NCBI GenBank assembly: GCA_023449855.1
Contig: JAEXHR010000200.1
Span: forward strand, 1 to 25,417
From: Pseudomonadota bacterium
GTDB taxonomy: Bacteria; Pseudomonadota; Alphaproteobacteria; Rhizobiales; Xanthobacteraceae
Length of the DNA: 25,417 bases
Direction of reading: 5' to 3'
Every line of letters starts with the position of its first letter. Within the stretch, counting starts at the first letter, position 1. Shown here one piece after another: positions 6,752 to 14,370 of the stretch. The notes beneath the pieces are model-generated. The model was not told the DNA's origin. It did no database searches and worked only from the letters and a program-made list of their open reading frames with translations. A program made the translations under genes and the position numbers.

Positions 6752-7632
6752 GACCGTGCCTCCTTGCCAAACAGACGGCCGCGCAGCCAACCGGTGCCGA
6801 TATCAATCACGAAGACCGTGACGATGATCATCAGCAAAATGGCGCTGACGTCGGAATAGTAGAACTTGCGCACGGCAACCACGAGCTCCTGCCCGATGCC
6901 TCCGGCGCCGACGAAGCCCATCACCGAAGCGCCGCGCACATTGATCTCGAAGCGCAGCAGTGTGTAGCTGGCGAAGCCCGCGGAGACCTGCGGCAGCACC
7001 GCAAAGCGCATGCAGTCGATCCAGCTTGCGCCGGTGGAACGGATGCCCTCCACCGGCTTCATGTCGATATTTTCGACAATCTCACCATACAGCTTGCCGA
7101 GCGCGCCGACGCAGTGGATGGCGATGGCGAGCACGCCCGCCATGGGGCCGAGGCCGAAAGCGATCACGAAGATCAGCGCGAACACGATATCCGGCACCGT
7201 GCGGCAGAATTCCATGAAGCGCTTGACGACGAAACGCAGCCAGCGCGACGGCGCAGTATTTTCGGCGCCGAGAAAGTTCAAACCAAAGGCGAGCAACGCG
7301 CCGACCACGGTGCCGACATAACTGATCAGCACGGTCTCGCCGAGCAGAGCCAGCCACTTCTTCCAGCCCCAGAACCATTCGCCGATATCGTTCCACACCC
7401 GCACGCCGCTATCGAGCGTGAAGATGCGATCGAAGTAGCTGAAGAAATTTCCGATCTTGGCGATGAAGGTTGCGAGATTCACTTCTGCGCCGATGGCGGC
7501 GACGAACAGCACGACCGCGCATACAACAACCGACAGCAGCGTGCGCAGCCGACGACGCGACACCGCCTTGCGATAGGCATCGTTCAGCGCGGCGAGCTGC
7601 TGGCTCGGCAGAATGGAAACGGCTGCGGGCAT
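6748..7632 (-). CDS. phnE: Phosphonate ABC transporter permease PhnE (first copy)
   Basis: A 294-residue inner-membrane permease, homologous to the following gene. It has an N-terminal helix (LLSVVVCAVVLFVAAIGAEVNL), a block of helices, and the coupling loop EIVENIDMKPVEGIRSTGASWIDCMRFAVLPQV at about residues 198-230. Paired PhnE genes after phnC and phnD are usual in alphaproteobacteria. It lies 70 bp downstream of phnD, beyond a strong terminator-like hairpin, and overlaps the next permease by 4 bp. The amounts of permease are therefore likely set lower than the binding protein. Confidence 0.92.
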   Translation of the reverse strand: MPAAVSILPSQQLAALNDAYRKAVSRRRLRTLLSVVVCAVVLFVAAIGAEVNLATFIAKIGNFFSYFDRIFTLDSGVRVWNDIGEWFWGWKKWLALLGETVLISYVGTVVGALLAFGLNFLGAENTAPSRWLRFVVKRFMEFCRTVPDIVFALIFVIAFGLGPMAGVLAIAIHCVGALGKLYGEIVENIDMKPVEGIRSTGASWIDCMRFAVLPQVSAGFASYTLLRFEINVRGASVMGFVGAGGIGQELVVAVRKFYYSDVSAILLMIIVTVFVIDIGTGWLRGRLFGKEARS

Positions 7633-7650
7633 CGGCGACCTTCAGGCGGC

Positions 7651-7686
7651 AAAGAAAAGGAGCCGGATCATGCCCGATCCGGCTCC
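7651..7686 (-). terminator. Terminator/attenuator hairpin between phnD and phnE
   Basis: The minus-strand transcript has a perfect 11-bp stem, GGAGCCGGATC (7686-7676) pairing with GATCCGGCTCC (7669-7659), a 6-base loop, and a following TTTTCTTT (7658-7651). This is a complete rho-independent layout inside an operon, 17 bases after the phnD stop. Partial termination here would give excess binding protein over permease. Confidence 0.8.
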
Positions 7687-7702
7687 CAGGAGTTGCGACG
7701 AG

Positions 7703-8641
7703 TTACGACGCCTTCTTCTTGCGCAGGGCGTCAACGAACTTGATCAGGTCGATCGTCGCATCCCAATCCTTGGTGGTGGCGGGATGGAAGCCCTTCTTCT
7801 GGCCGTCCGAGAGCTTGTCGAACGCAGCCTTGTCCTTGGTCGGGGCTTCCTCGAAAGCCTTGCGGATCGCAACCTTCAGGTCTTCCGGCAGGTCCGAGCT
7901 ATAGGCATAGGGACCGTTGATGATCGGCGCCGACTTGTGGATGATGCGGAAGTCATCCTTCTTCATCGCCGAACCATCGGCATTCTTCAGCATGCCCTTG
8001 GTGAGCATTTGCTGCAGCGTGGAGTCGCCGTCATTGGTCCACTGATTGGCGGCGATATCGACGGTGCCCTGGGACAGCGCGAGCATCGCGTTTTCGTGGC
8101 TGCCGGTGAAGACAACCTTGCTGAAGAAGGTATCGGCGTCGGTGATGCCCATCTTGTCGAGCTCGAAGCGCGGCACGTTGTTGCCCGAGGTCGAGTTCGG
8201 ATCGACGAGGCCGAGATTCTTGCCCTTCAGATCCTGCACGGACTTGTACGGGCTCGAAGCCTTGACGAAGAACACCGAGTAGTAGCCGGTCGAGCCATCG
8301 ATATTGATGTCGTTGGCGAAAGCGTCTGTCTTCACGCCGGTGAGACGGGCGCGGGCGAAGGAGGCCGAGCCGTAGCTGGCGAGATGAATGTTGCCCGAAC
8401 GCTGGCCTTCGATGACCGCCGCATAATCGTTGGCGATGCGCAGATTGACCTTCACGCCGAGCTCCTTGGAGAGATAGGCGGTGAACGGGGTCCAGCGCTC
8501 GGTCACGCCCGAGGCGTTCTCCGCCGGCACGACGGCGAAGGTCAGTTCCGGATATTTGGTCTTGTAGTCCTGCGCGTGAGCCGAGGTGGCCGCGAATGCG
8601 AGCACGGCGGCGCCGAGCACGATGGAACGACGATTGATCAT
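7703..8641 (-). CDS. phnD: Phosphonate ABC transporter periplasmic substrate-binding protein
   Basis: A 312-residue periplasmic protein. A Sec signal peptide covers residues 1-23 (MINRRS, hydrophobic core, cut after AHA). The mature part has the PhnD family text LTFAVVPAENASGVTERWTPFTAYLSKELG, then GSASFARARL and PNSTSGNNVPRFELDKMG, and FTGSHENAMLALSQGTVDIAAN, which line the phosphonate-binding cleft in the family. It captures alkylphosphonates and hands them to the two PhnE permeases and PhnC. The ATG has AGGGA a few bases upstream. It follows phnC by 117 bp, a longer gap than usual that holds a small hairpin. Confidence 0.94.
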   Translation of the reverse strand: MINRRSIVLGAAVLAFAATSAHAQDYKTKYPELTFAVVPAENASGVTERWTPFTAYLSKELGVKVNLRIANDYAAVIEGQRSGNIHLASYGSASFARARLTGVKTDAFANDINIDGSTGYYSVFFVKASSPYKSVQDLKGKNLGLVDPNSTSGNNVPRFELDKMGITDADTFFSKVVFTGSHENAMLALSQGTVDIAANQWTNDGDSTLQQMLTKGMLKNADGSAMKKDDFRIIHKSAPIINGPYAYSSDLPEDLKVAIRKAFEEAPTKDKAAFDKLSDGQKKGFHPATTKDWDATIDLIKFVDALRKKKAS

Positions 8642-8684
8642 GGCAATCCCTGCGTGATCTGTGGAGGTGACGGAGTTTCTTATT

Positions 8685-8703
8685 GGTAGACGGAGCGTCT
8701 ATC
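8685..8703. other. Small hairpin in the phnC-phnD gap
   Basis: TAGACG (8687-8692) and CGTCTA (8696-8701) form a stem around a 3-base loop, extendable by one wobble and one GC pair. No T-run follows on either strand, so it is not a standard terminator. It could be an RNA-processing or stabilising hairpin in the phnCDEE transcript. Confidence 0.35.
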
Positions 8704-8758
8704 GCCGCGATGACATCGGGTGCCCAAAATGCGGGCCGGCGTCACAACGGCGATCTGG

Positions 8759-9574
8759 TCAGGCAACGGCAGCCGCGCCATATTCCGGCACGCGCACAGC
8801 CTCTGGCAGATGCGCAGGCATCGATCCCATCACCTCGTCGGCTTCGAGATCGTAAAGTTCGCGTGCGATATGTTCCGTGAGCTGGGCCGGCACGCCGTCG
8901 AAGACGACCCGGCCAGCCGACATGCCGATCAGGCGGTCGCAATAGGTGCGCGCCAGGTCGAGCGAATGGAGGTTGCACATCACGGTGATGCCGAAGTGCT
9001 TGTTGATGCGCAGCAGCGCATCCATGACGATGCGGGTGTTGCGCGGATCGAGCGAAGCGATCGGCTCGTCGGCAAGAATAATATCGGGCTGCTGCACCAG
9101 CGCGCGGGCGATGGCGACACGCTGCTGCTGACCGCCGGACAGTTGATCGGCGCGCTGCGAGGCATATTGCGCCATATCGAACTGCTCGAGCGCGGACATC
9201 GCCAATGCGCGGTCCTGCTCGGGCCACATCTGGGTGAGCGAGCGCCACTGCGGCATGCCGGCGAGACGGCCCATCAGCACGTTGGTGAGGACATCGAGGC
9301 GACCGACGAGATTGAACTGCTGAAAGATCATGGCCGAACGCGCACGCCACTTGCGCAGTTCGCGGCCCTTCAGCGCGGTGACGTCGAGGCCATCGAACCG
9401 GATGCTGCCGGAGGTCGGCTCGGCCAGACGATTGATCATGCGCAGCATCGTCGACTTGCCGGCACCGGAACGGCCGATCACGCCGACAAAGGAGCCCGGC
9501 GCAATCGTGTAGTTGGCATTATCGACCGCCGCCTTGGCGCCGAAACGGCATGTCAGCCCTTCGACTGCAAGCAT
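8759..9574 (-). CDS. phnC: Phosphonate ABC transporter ATP-binding protein
   Basis: A 271-residue ATPase that powers the importer from the cytoplasmic side. The Walker A motif GRSGAGKST covers residues 34-42, the ABC signature LSGGQ residues 145-149, and Walker B IILADEP residues 165-171 (Asp169, catalytic Glu170). FQQFNLVGRLDVLTNVLMGR is the typical PhnC Q-loop region. ATG 9574 was chosen over one further upstream because GGAG lies 6 bases before it and the family begins there. It is the first gene of the minus-strand operon; a Pho-box-like site lies 46-63 bases upstream, followed by a plausible -10 (GATAGG on the minus strand, 9611-9606). Confidence 0.94.
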   Translation of the reverse strand: MLAVEGLTCRFGAKAAVDNANYTIAPGSFVGVIGRSGAGKSTMLRMINRLAEPTSGSIRFDGLDVTALKGRELRKWRARSAMIFQQFNLVGRLDVLTNVLMGRLAGMPQWRSLTQMWPEQDRALAMSALEQFDMAQYASQRADQLSGGQQQRVAIARALVQQPDIILADEPIASLDPRNTRIVMDALLRINKHFGITVMCNLHSLDLARTYCDRLIGMSAGRVVFDGVPAQLTEHIARELYDLEADEVMGSMPAHLPEAVRVPEYGAAAVA

Positions 9575-9619
9575 GAGTAACTCCAGCGTTAACAAACATT
9601 GCACGCCTATCGCTCACGA

Positions 9620-9637
9620 ATGACAGCGATGTGACGA
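9620..9637 (-). promoter_or_regulatory. Pho box upstream of phnC
   Basis: The minus-strand 18-mer TCGTCACATCGCTGTCAT consists of two 7-base repeats around a 4-base spacer. The second repeat is a perfect match to the PhoB half-site CTGTCAT. It is oriented towards phnC, with a GATAGG -10 candidate 8 bases downstream of it. This predicts activation by PhoB under phosphate starvation. Confidence 0.7.
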
Positions 9638-9695
9638 GACTGTCACAATGCGCAACCCGCAGCCCTGCACCCCATGCAGGCGGAATTTCATCACC

Positions 9696-9713
9696 TTGTC
9701 ACGCGACCGTCAC
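9696..9713 (+). promoter_or_regulatory. Pho box upstream of the acetyltransferase-phnM operon
   Basis: The plus-strand 18-mer TTGTCACGCGACCGTCAC fits the 7-4-7 PhoB repeat pattern. A weaker third repeat, ATTTCAT at 9685-9691, lies 11 bases upstream in phase. It points towards the plus-strand operon and is back to back with the site at 9620-9637. A 6-bp hairpin (9664-9669 with 9675-9680) lies between the two boxes. Confidence 0.65.
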
Positions 9714-9761
9714 GAAACGGTCTGATGACGTGCTCGCACGAATGCAGGTCATGGATGTGTC

Positions 9762-10412
9762 ATGGTAGGAAAGATGTTGTCGCTCGATCCCGTCATCGAG
9801 CCGAGCGCAAAACTCAAGGACGCAACATTCGGTCGCTATAACGAAGTCGGCGCGCGAACCGTGCTGCATGAGGTGTCGATGGGCGACTACTCCTATGTGG
9901 AGCACGAGTCTCAGATCGCCTATGCGACGATCGGGAAATTCTGCTCGATCGCATCCATGACCCGGATCAATCCCGGCAACCATCCGATGCAGCGCGCATC
10001 GCAATCGCATTTTACCTATCGCGCCAGCGCCTATTTCCCCGGCGAGGCCGACGATGCCGAATTCTTCGCATGGCGCCGTGAGCACCACTGCACACTTGGA
10101 CACGATGTCTGGATCGGGCATGGCGCCGTCGTGCTGCCGGGCCGGCGCATCGGCACCGGTGCGGTCATCGCCGCGGGCGCCATCGTCACCAAGGATGTCC
10201 CTGCCTACACGATCGTGGCCGGCAATCCGGCACGCCCGATCCGGCGCCGCTTTTCGGAAACGGTGGAACAGAGCCTGATGGACCTTGCCTGGTGGGACTG
10301 GGATCACGAAACCTTGCGGCTGGCGCTGCCGGATTTCCGGACAATGTCGGTGGAAGATTTCGTAAGCAAATACAAAGGCGTCAAATCGACGCAGCAGATG
10401 GACGCGACATGA
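9762..10412 (+). CDS. Hexapeptide-repeat acetyltransferase of phosphonate metabolism
   Basis: A 216-residue left-handed beta-helix acyltransferase resembling xenobiotic/chloramphenicol acetyltransferases, and matching the hexapeptide transferase family found in phosphonate operons. Hexapeptide turns run from about residue 15 to 70 (AKLKDATFGRYNEVG, YSYVEHESQIAYATIGKFCSIA) and again at about 110-155 (LGHDVWIGHGAVVLPGRRIGTGAVIAAGAIVTKDVPAYTIVAGNPARPI). NPGNHPMQ carries the His expected in the active site. It may acetylate aminophosphonates before uptake into the C-P lyase route, but its substrate is not known. ATG 9762 has a weak GGA site; ATG 9774 is the alternative. Its stop overlaps the phnM start (ATGA). 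Confidence 0.87.
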   Translation: MVGKMLSLDPVIEPSAKLKDATFGRYNEVGARTVLHEVSMGDYSYVEHESQIAYATIGKFCSIASMTRINPGNHPMQRASQSHFTYRASAYFPGEADDAEFFAWRREHHCTLGHDVWIGHGAVVLPGRRIGTGAVIAAGAIVTKDVPAYTIVAGNPARPIRRRFSETVEQSLMDLAWWDWDHETLRLALPDFRTMSVEDFVSKYKGVKSTQQMDAT

Positions 10413-11593
10413 CGGAACTCTTTATCGAAGGCGGACGGACCCTGCTTGGACAGGAGATCGGCGAAACCTCGCTCACGGTCTCGGGCAGCGCTATCGCGGA
10501 TATCGGCGACGCAGCCCGTGGCGCTCTCGGTATCGACGCCCGTGGCCTGCTGGTGATGCCCGGCATCGTCGATATCCATGGCGACGCCTTTGAGCGGCAA
10601 TTGATGCCACGCCCCGGCGTCGATTTTCCCGTCGATGTGGCGCTGATCGACAGCGACAAGCAGGCGATCACCAACGGCATCACCACCGTGTTTCACGGCA
10701 CTACCTGGTCCTGGGAGCCTGGCCTGCGCGGCGCCGAGAACGCGCGCGGCCTGCTGTCGGCGATCGAAACGCTGCGCCCGCAGCTCGCAGCGGACACCCG
10801 TTTTCATCTGCGGCAGGAGACCTTCAATCTCGACGCCGAAGACGAGATCATCGGCTGGCTGAAAGACGGCCGCATCGATCTCCTGGCCTTCAACGATCAC
10901 ATGGACCTCACCGGCATCTCCAAGCCGGCGAAACGCGCAAAGATGATCGAACGCACGGGACTGAGCACCGAGGCCTTCGATCAACTCGTGGATCGCGTCC
11001 TGTCCCGCGCCGATCAGGTGCCGACATCGATCAAGCGGCTTGCCGAGGCCGCCAATGCTGCGGGCGTCGCCACACTCTCCCATGACGACAGCAGCCCGGC
11101 CATGCGCAGCGGGTTTCGCGATCTCGGCGTTCGTATCGCGGAATTTCCGATCAACGAAGAAACCGCAATCGCCGCGGCAGCGGCCGGCGATTTCATCATC
11201 TACGGCGCGCCGAATGTGGTGCGCGGCGGCAGCCACACGGGCTGGACCAAGGCATCCGACATGATCGCCAAGGGTCTCTGCTCGGTTCTGGCATCGGATT
11301 ATTACTATCCCGCGCAACTGCTCGCGGCTTTCCGCCTGGTGCATGACGGCATCCTCGCGCTGCCGCAGGCCTGGTCGCTGATCTCCGCTGCGCCGGCGAA
11401 GGCAGCAGGGCTCACCGATCGAGGTGAAATCGCGACCGCCCGCCGTGCGGATATTCTGCTGATCGACGATAGTGCGGCGCTGCGCCCGCGGATCGTTGCG
11501 GTCATCGCCAATGGCAAGCTGGTTCATCTCGCCGATGCCGAGCGGCTGCGTGCTGCGACAACCGTGCCGCACAAGGCCGTTGCCGCTGCCTGA
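10409..11593 (+). CDS. phnM: Alpha-D-ribose 1-methylphosphonate 5-triphosphate diphosphatase
   Basis: A 394-residue amidohydrolase-superfamily enzyme that removes pyrophosphate from the triphosphate intermediate to give the substrate of the C-P lyase PhnJ. Metal-binding landmarks are MPGIVDIHGD (Asp55, His57), RFHLRQE (His133), FNDHMDLTG (His164) and ATLSHDDS (His225), followed by the PhnM-type GAPNVVRGGSHTGW and LASDYYYPAQL. The length is normal for the family. The 4-bp overlap with the acetyltransferase fixes ATG 10409 as the start; a longer frame to 10292 lies inside the upstream gene. No phnN or phnGHIJKL follows, so the product must feed enzymes encoded elsewhere. Confidence 0.94.
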   Translation: MTELFIEGGRTLLGQEIGETSLTVSGSAIADIGDAARGALGIDARGLLVMPGIVDIHGDAFERQLMPRPGVDFPVDVALIDSDKQAITNGITTVFHGTTWSWEPGLRGAENARGLLSAIETLRPQLAADTRFHLRQETFNLDAEDEIIGWLKDGRIDLLAFNDHMDLTGISKPAKRAKMIERTGLSTEAFDQLVDRVLSRADQVPTSIKRLAEAANAAGVATLSHDDSSPAMRSGFRDLGVRIAEFPINEETAIAAAAAGDFIIYGAPNVVRGGSHTGWTKASDMIAKGLCSVLASDYYYPAQLLAAFRLVHDGILALPQAWSLISAAPAKAAGLTDRGEIATARRADILLIDDSAALRPRIVAVIANGKLVHLADAERLRAATTVPHKAVAAA

Positions 11594-11612
11594 TTGAGGT
11601 CTTCTCGGTTTG

Positions 11613-11661
11613 GAGCATGATCTTATCTGGAAACCGATATCCACTTTCCGGGATCATGCTC
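11613..11661. repeat. 49-bp Rhizobiales palindromic intergenic repeat
   Basis: Perfect 10-bp arms GAGCATGATC (11613-11622) and GATCATGCTC (11652-11661) enclose a centre with GGAAACCG and CCACTTTCC. This corresponds to a common Bradyrhizobiaceae repeat as I recall it. It lies between phnM and the DUF1045 gene. Each arm contains an in-frame ATG, which can mislead start calling for the downstream gene. The transcript would form a long hairpin within the operon. Confidence 0.75.
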
Positions 11662-11673
11662 TATGCTGCCGCC

Positions 11674-12375
11674 ATGAGTGAATATCCGAGATATGCGATC
11701 TATTTCGCACCCGACGCCGACCGCGCGCTGACGCGGTTCGGCGCGGAAACACTGGGCTATGATGCCTATAGCGGCCATGAGATCGACCATCCCAAGGCCG
11801 TCCTTGCCGATTTTCCCGATTGGGCCGGCATGACCGCCGATCCCCGCAAATACGGGTTTCACGGCACATTGAAGGCGCCGTTCGCGCTGGCCGACGACAA
11901 GAGCGAAGCAGACCTGCTCGCCGCCCTTGATGAATTCGCCGAGCAACCGCGCGAGATTCCGATCATCGCACCGGTCGTGCGCATCATCAGCGGCTTCACC
12001 GCCATCGTGCCGGACGAGGCCGACGACGATCTGCAATTGCTCGCTGAGGCCTGCGTGCGCGAATTCGATCCGTTCCGCGCGCCGATGAGCGCGGAAGATC
12101 GCGCCCGCCGCAAGCCGGACGCGCTGACGCCGCGCCAGATCGAACATCTCGACGACTGGGGCTATCCCTATGTCTTCGAGGATTTTCGCTTTCACATGAC
12201 GCTGACCGGCCGCCTGACTGAAGAACGCGGCGCGGCGGCTTTGGCGCTGCTGCAACACAGGTTCGACGAACTTGGCATCGATGAATTGCCGATCGACAGT
12301 ATCGCGGTGTTCAAACAGGACAGCGCGACAACACGCTTCCGCATCGTCAAACATGTACCGTTGACGCCAGCCTGA
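11674..12375 (+). CDS. DUF1045 phosphonate-operon protein, 2H phosphoesterase-like
   Basis: A 233-residue protein of DUF1045, a family seen in phosphonate operons. Two HxTL motifs are visible: His63-Gly-Thr65-Leu (GFHGTLKAPF) and His172-Met-Thr174-Leu (FRFHMTLTGR). Such a pair is the catalytic signature of the 2H phosphoesterase superfamily, which opens or hydrolyses cyclic phosphates. In the phn pathway a cyclic phosphate is made by PhnJ and opened by PhnP, and no phnP is seen here, so a PhnP-like role is an inference. The start at 11674 (MSEYPRYAIYF) was chosen because the earlier ATGs at 11617 and 11656 lie in the palindromic repeat, although its ribosome binding site is poor. Confidence 0.88.
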   Translation: MSEYPRYAIYFAPDADRALTRFGAETLGYDAYSGHEIDHPKAVLADFPDWAGMTADPRKYGFHGTLKAPFALADDKSEADLLAALDEFAEQPREIPIIAPVVRIISGFTAIVPDEADDDLQLLAEACVREFDPFRAPMSAEDRARRKPDALTPRQIEHLDDWGYPYVFEDFRFHMTLTGRLTEERGAAALALLQHRFDELGIDELPIDSIAVFKQDSATTRFRIVKHVPLTPA

Positions 12376-12378
12376 GCC

Positions 12379-13587
12379 TTAGCGTCGACGCCAGACGAAC
12401 AACGTGCCCTTCACGGGCACGTTGGCTTCCAGACGGATGTCGGTCACCTGCTGTTCCAGAAGTTCGAAATAATGCTCGGCCAAACGACTGACATATGTCA
12501 TCGCATGCGCGAAGCGGCCGGATGGCAGGATCTCGAAATCGCGCGCGGCATTCTCGATGCTTGCTGCGAAGATTCCGCCCGGTGTGATCGCCTGTGCGAC
12601 CGTGGCCATCAACGCATCGAGCCGGCCGAAATAGATCAGCGTATCAGCCGCGAAGACGAGATCGAATGTTGCGGGATTCGCTTTAAGATGCGCAAGCGCT
12701 TCGGCGCGGCCGAGCGTGTCATAGACTGCCCGGGACACGGCTTGTTCGAGCATCCGCGCCGATAGATCGACGCCGCTGAGCGTGCCGGCGAGCGGCCGAA
12801 GGTGCTCCGCGGCAAGGCCGGTGCCGCAACCGAGATCGAGCGCATGATCGAACGCGGTACGATGACGTCGGACCAGCGCAGCGAGGCATTCCGGCACGCG
12901 ATAGCCGAGGACATGTACCAGCTTGTCGTCGAAACCATCGGCGAAGGCGTCGAAATGCGCCTCGACATAGGCAGGCGGCACGCGATCGATGGCGCGGCCG
13001 GCGACCGCATCGTTGAGATGGCGTTGCACCGCGTCATCGGGCTTCGCGGCGATCAGCAATTCTCCGAGACGTGCAGCGGCATCGCGATGACCGTAACCGC
13101 TGAGCAGGCCGAAGCCATCGCTGATCACGACATCGATCGGTTCGACTTCGATACCGGCGAGCGTCGCATAATTCGCGAGCGCGTCCTGCGTCCTGCCAGC
13201 GATCATCGTTGCGTAGGTCCGTGCGCGCGCATAGCAGCGCAGGCTGTCGCCCTGGAGGGGCATCGCCATCGAAGCCTGTTCAAAGGCTTCGGCGCTTTCC
13301 GGAAATCGACCGACCAGATAGAGCGACTTTCCAAGCAGCATACAGGTTGCCCCATCCGCCGCGCCGGCCGCGACGACCGCTTGCAGTTCCGTTGCGGCGT
13401 CGCCGTATCGCGCCGACCTGAAATAAGTGACGCCTAGCCCGAACCGGGCGTCGATGAGATTTTCATCGCTCGAGAGCGCTTGCAGATAGGCATGTTCTGC
13501 AGTTGCTGCATCGCCCGCAGCGTCCGCCGCTGCAGCGCGGTGAAGCCAGGCCTGAGCAGCGGCATGATTATTGGAAAATTCTACCAT
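12379..13587 (-). CDS. TPR-containing SAM-dependent methyltransferase
   Basis: A 402-residue cytosolic protein of the COG4976 type. The N-terminal half (about residues 10-200) consists of TPR-like helical pairs, for example AATAEHAYLQALSSDENLIDARFGLGVTYF and GKSLYLVGRFPESAEAFEQAS. The C-terminal half is a class I methyltransferase with motif I DLGCGTG at residues 251-257, then LSGVDLSARMLEQA and FDLVFAADTLIYFG. The methyl acceptor is unknown; TPRs suggest a protein partner. ATG 13587 is chosen; a GTG at 13605 is in frame but neither has a strong ribosome binding site. It converges on the DUF1045 gene with 3 bp between the stop codons. Confidence 0.88.
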   Translation of the reverse strand: MVEFSNNHAAAQAWLHRAAAADAAGDAATAEHAYLQALSSDENLIDARFGLGVTYFRSARYGDAATELQAVVAAGAADGATCMLLGKSLYLVGRFPESAEAFEQASMAMPLQGDSLRCYARARTYATMIAGRTQDALANYATLAGIEVEPIDVVISDGFGLLSGYGHRDAAARLGELLIAAKPDDAVQRHLNDAVAGRAIDRVPPAYVEAHFDAFADGFDDKLVHVLGYRVPECLAALVRRHRTAFDHALDLGCGTGLAAEHLRPLAGTLSGVDLSARMLEQAVSRAVYDTLGRAEALAHLKANPATFDLVFAADTLIYFGRLDALMATVAQAITPGGIFAASIENAARDFEILPSGRFAHAMTYVSRLAEHYFELLEQQVTDIRLEANVPVKGTLFVWRRR

Positions 13588-13999
13588 CAAACGCGTTCTC
13601 AACACCGGATCGAGAGATCTGAGGCGACATACCCGCCTCGAATCAAGACAATGCCCTCATCTAGACTTGCTGCAGCTGCGCGGAAAGACGCACCGATGCC
13701 ACATGCGTTGCGCAGATCATCGCGCAGCTTGCTTGAACCTGATCCATCATTCGTTCGACTTATACATTCGCCGGACGCGCATCTTGGACGCATGCGCCAC
13801 GATCATCGGAGGGACAGAAAATGCATCGCATTTTATGTTTCGAGATATTCCAGAGACGGGCGTCTCACAAAGCATCGACACGTTCAATCGCAGCGATCAA
13901 CACAATGTCAGATCGTGTCATCCACCTTTCATCACGCTGACTCAGAGGCGCCCTAAACCGCCACTAGATAGTCCGCACACCTCGATGATGGAGTGCATC
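13588..13999. other. About 400 bp without a recognisable gene
   Basis: The stretch between the methyltransferase start and the 77-residue ORF holds open frames that I judge spurious and no tRNA-like or strong hairpin structure. TTGAAC (13733-13738) and TATACA (13761-13766) look promoter-like but are 22 bp apart, too far for a standard pair. It presumably contains the promoters of both divergent genes. Confidence 0.5.
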
Positions 14000-14233
14000 A
14001 TGACGACCACCCCGACGACACAATCGCATACGCCGCCGTTCGACGCGCAGCGCGTTGCCGTGTTGCGACAGGCGCTGGACATCGCCGTGGAGCAGATCGC
14101 CGTGCAGCATCGCACGCCGGCGACCAAGGCCATGATGGCGCAGATCATCATCCGCCACGCTGCTGACGGGATTACCGACACCAGCGCGTTGGTCAATCAT
14201 GCCGTCCAGGCCGGTGCTGCGGGCGCGCCGTAA
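14000..14233 (+). CDS. Small hypothetical protein, 77 residues
   Basis: I do not recognise this gene. The frame begins MTTTPTTQSHTPPFDAQRVAVLRQALDIAVEQIAVQHRT and ends AVQAGAAGAP. It has a Thr/Pro-rich N-terminal tail, then an amphipathic helical body with no signal peptide or membrane segment. ATG 14000 has GGAG 6 bases upstream, a good site that supports real translation; the same frame is open well upstream but without family-like content. A rho-independent terminator lies 137 bp after the stop. The protein could be a small helix-bundle regulator, but no function can be assigned. Confidence 0.6.
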   Translation: MTTTPTTQSHTPPFDAQRVAVLRQALDIAVEQIAVQHRTPATKAMMAQIIIRHAADGITDTSALVNHAVQAGAAGAP

Positions 14234-14370
14234 CTTCGTGGCCCCGCCAAGGTGCCGTCCCGAACGGTAACCTCTTGCGACACTCTTGCTTTTTGCGACG
14301 CATAAATTGCCGTCGCTGCGGCTTCGCTTCACTGCTGCCATGTCTTCGCCAAATTACGGCGTGATTTTTC

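Noticed and set aside
7613..8689. 358-codon plus-strand open frame opposite phnD
   Set aside because: It is a compositional shadow; it has no ribosome binding site and crosses the phnD-phnE terminator.
10304..11644. 446-codon minus-strand open frame opposite phnM
   Set aside because: Antisense shadow; PhnM metal-binding motifs establish the coding strand.
13733..13766. TTGAAC and TATACA as a promoter
   Set aside because: The spacing of 22 bases is outside the normal range for sigma-70 promoters.
13571..13999. N-terminal extension of the 77-residue protein
   Set aside because: The extension has no family-like composition and overlaps the methyltransferase start. GGAG before ATG 14000 fits better.
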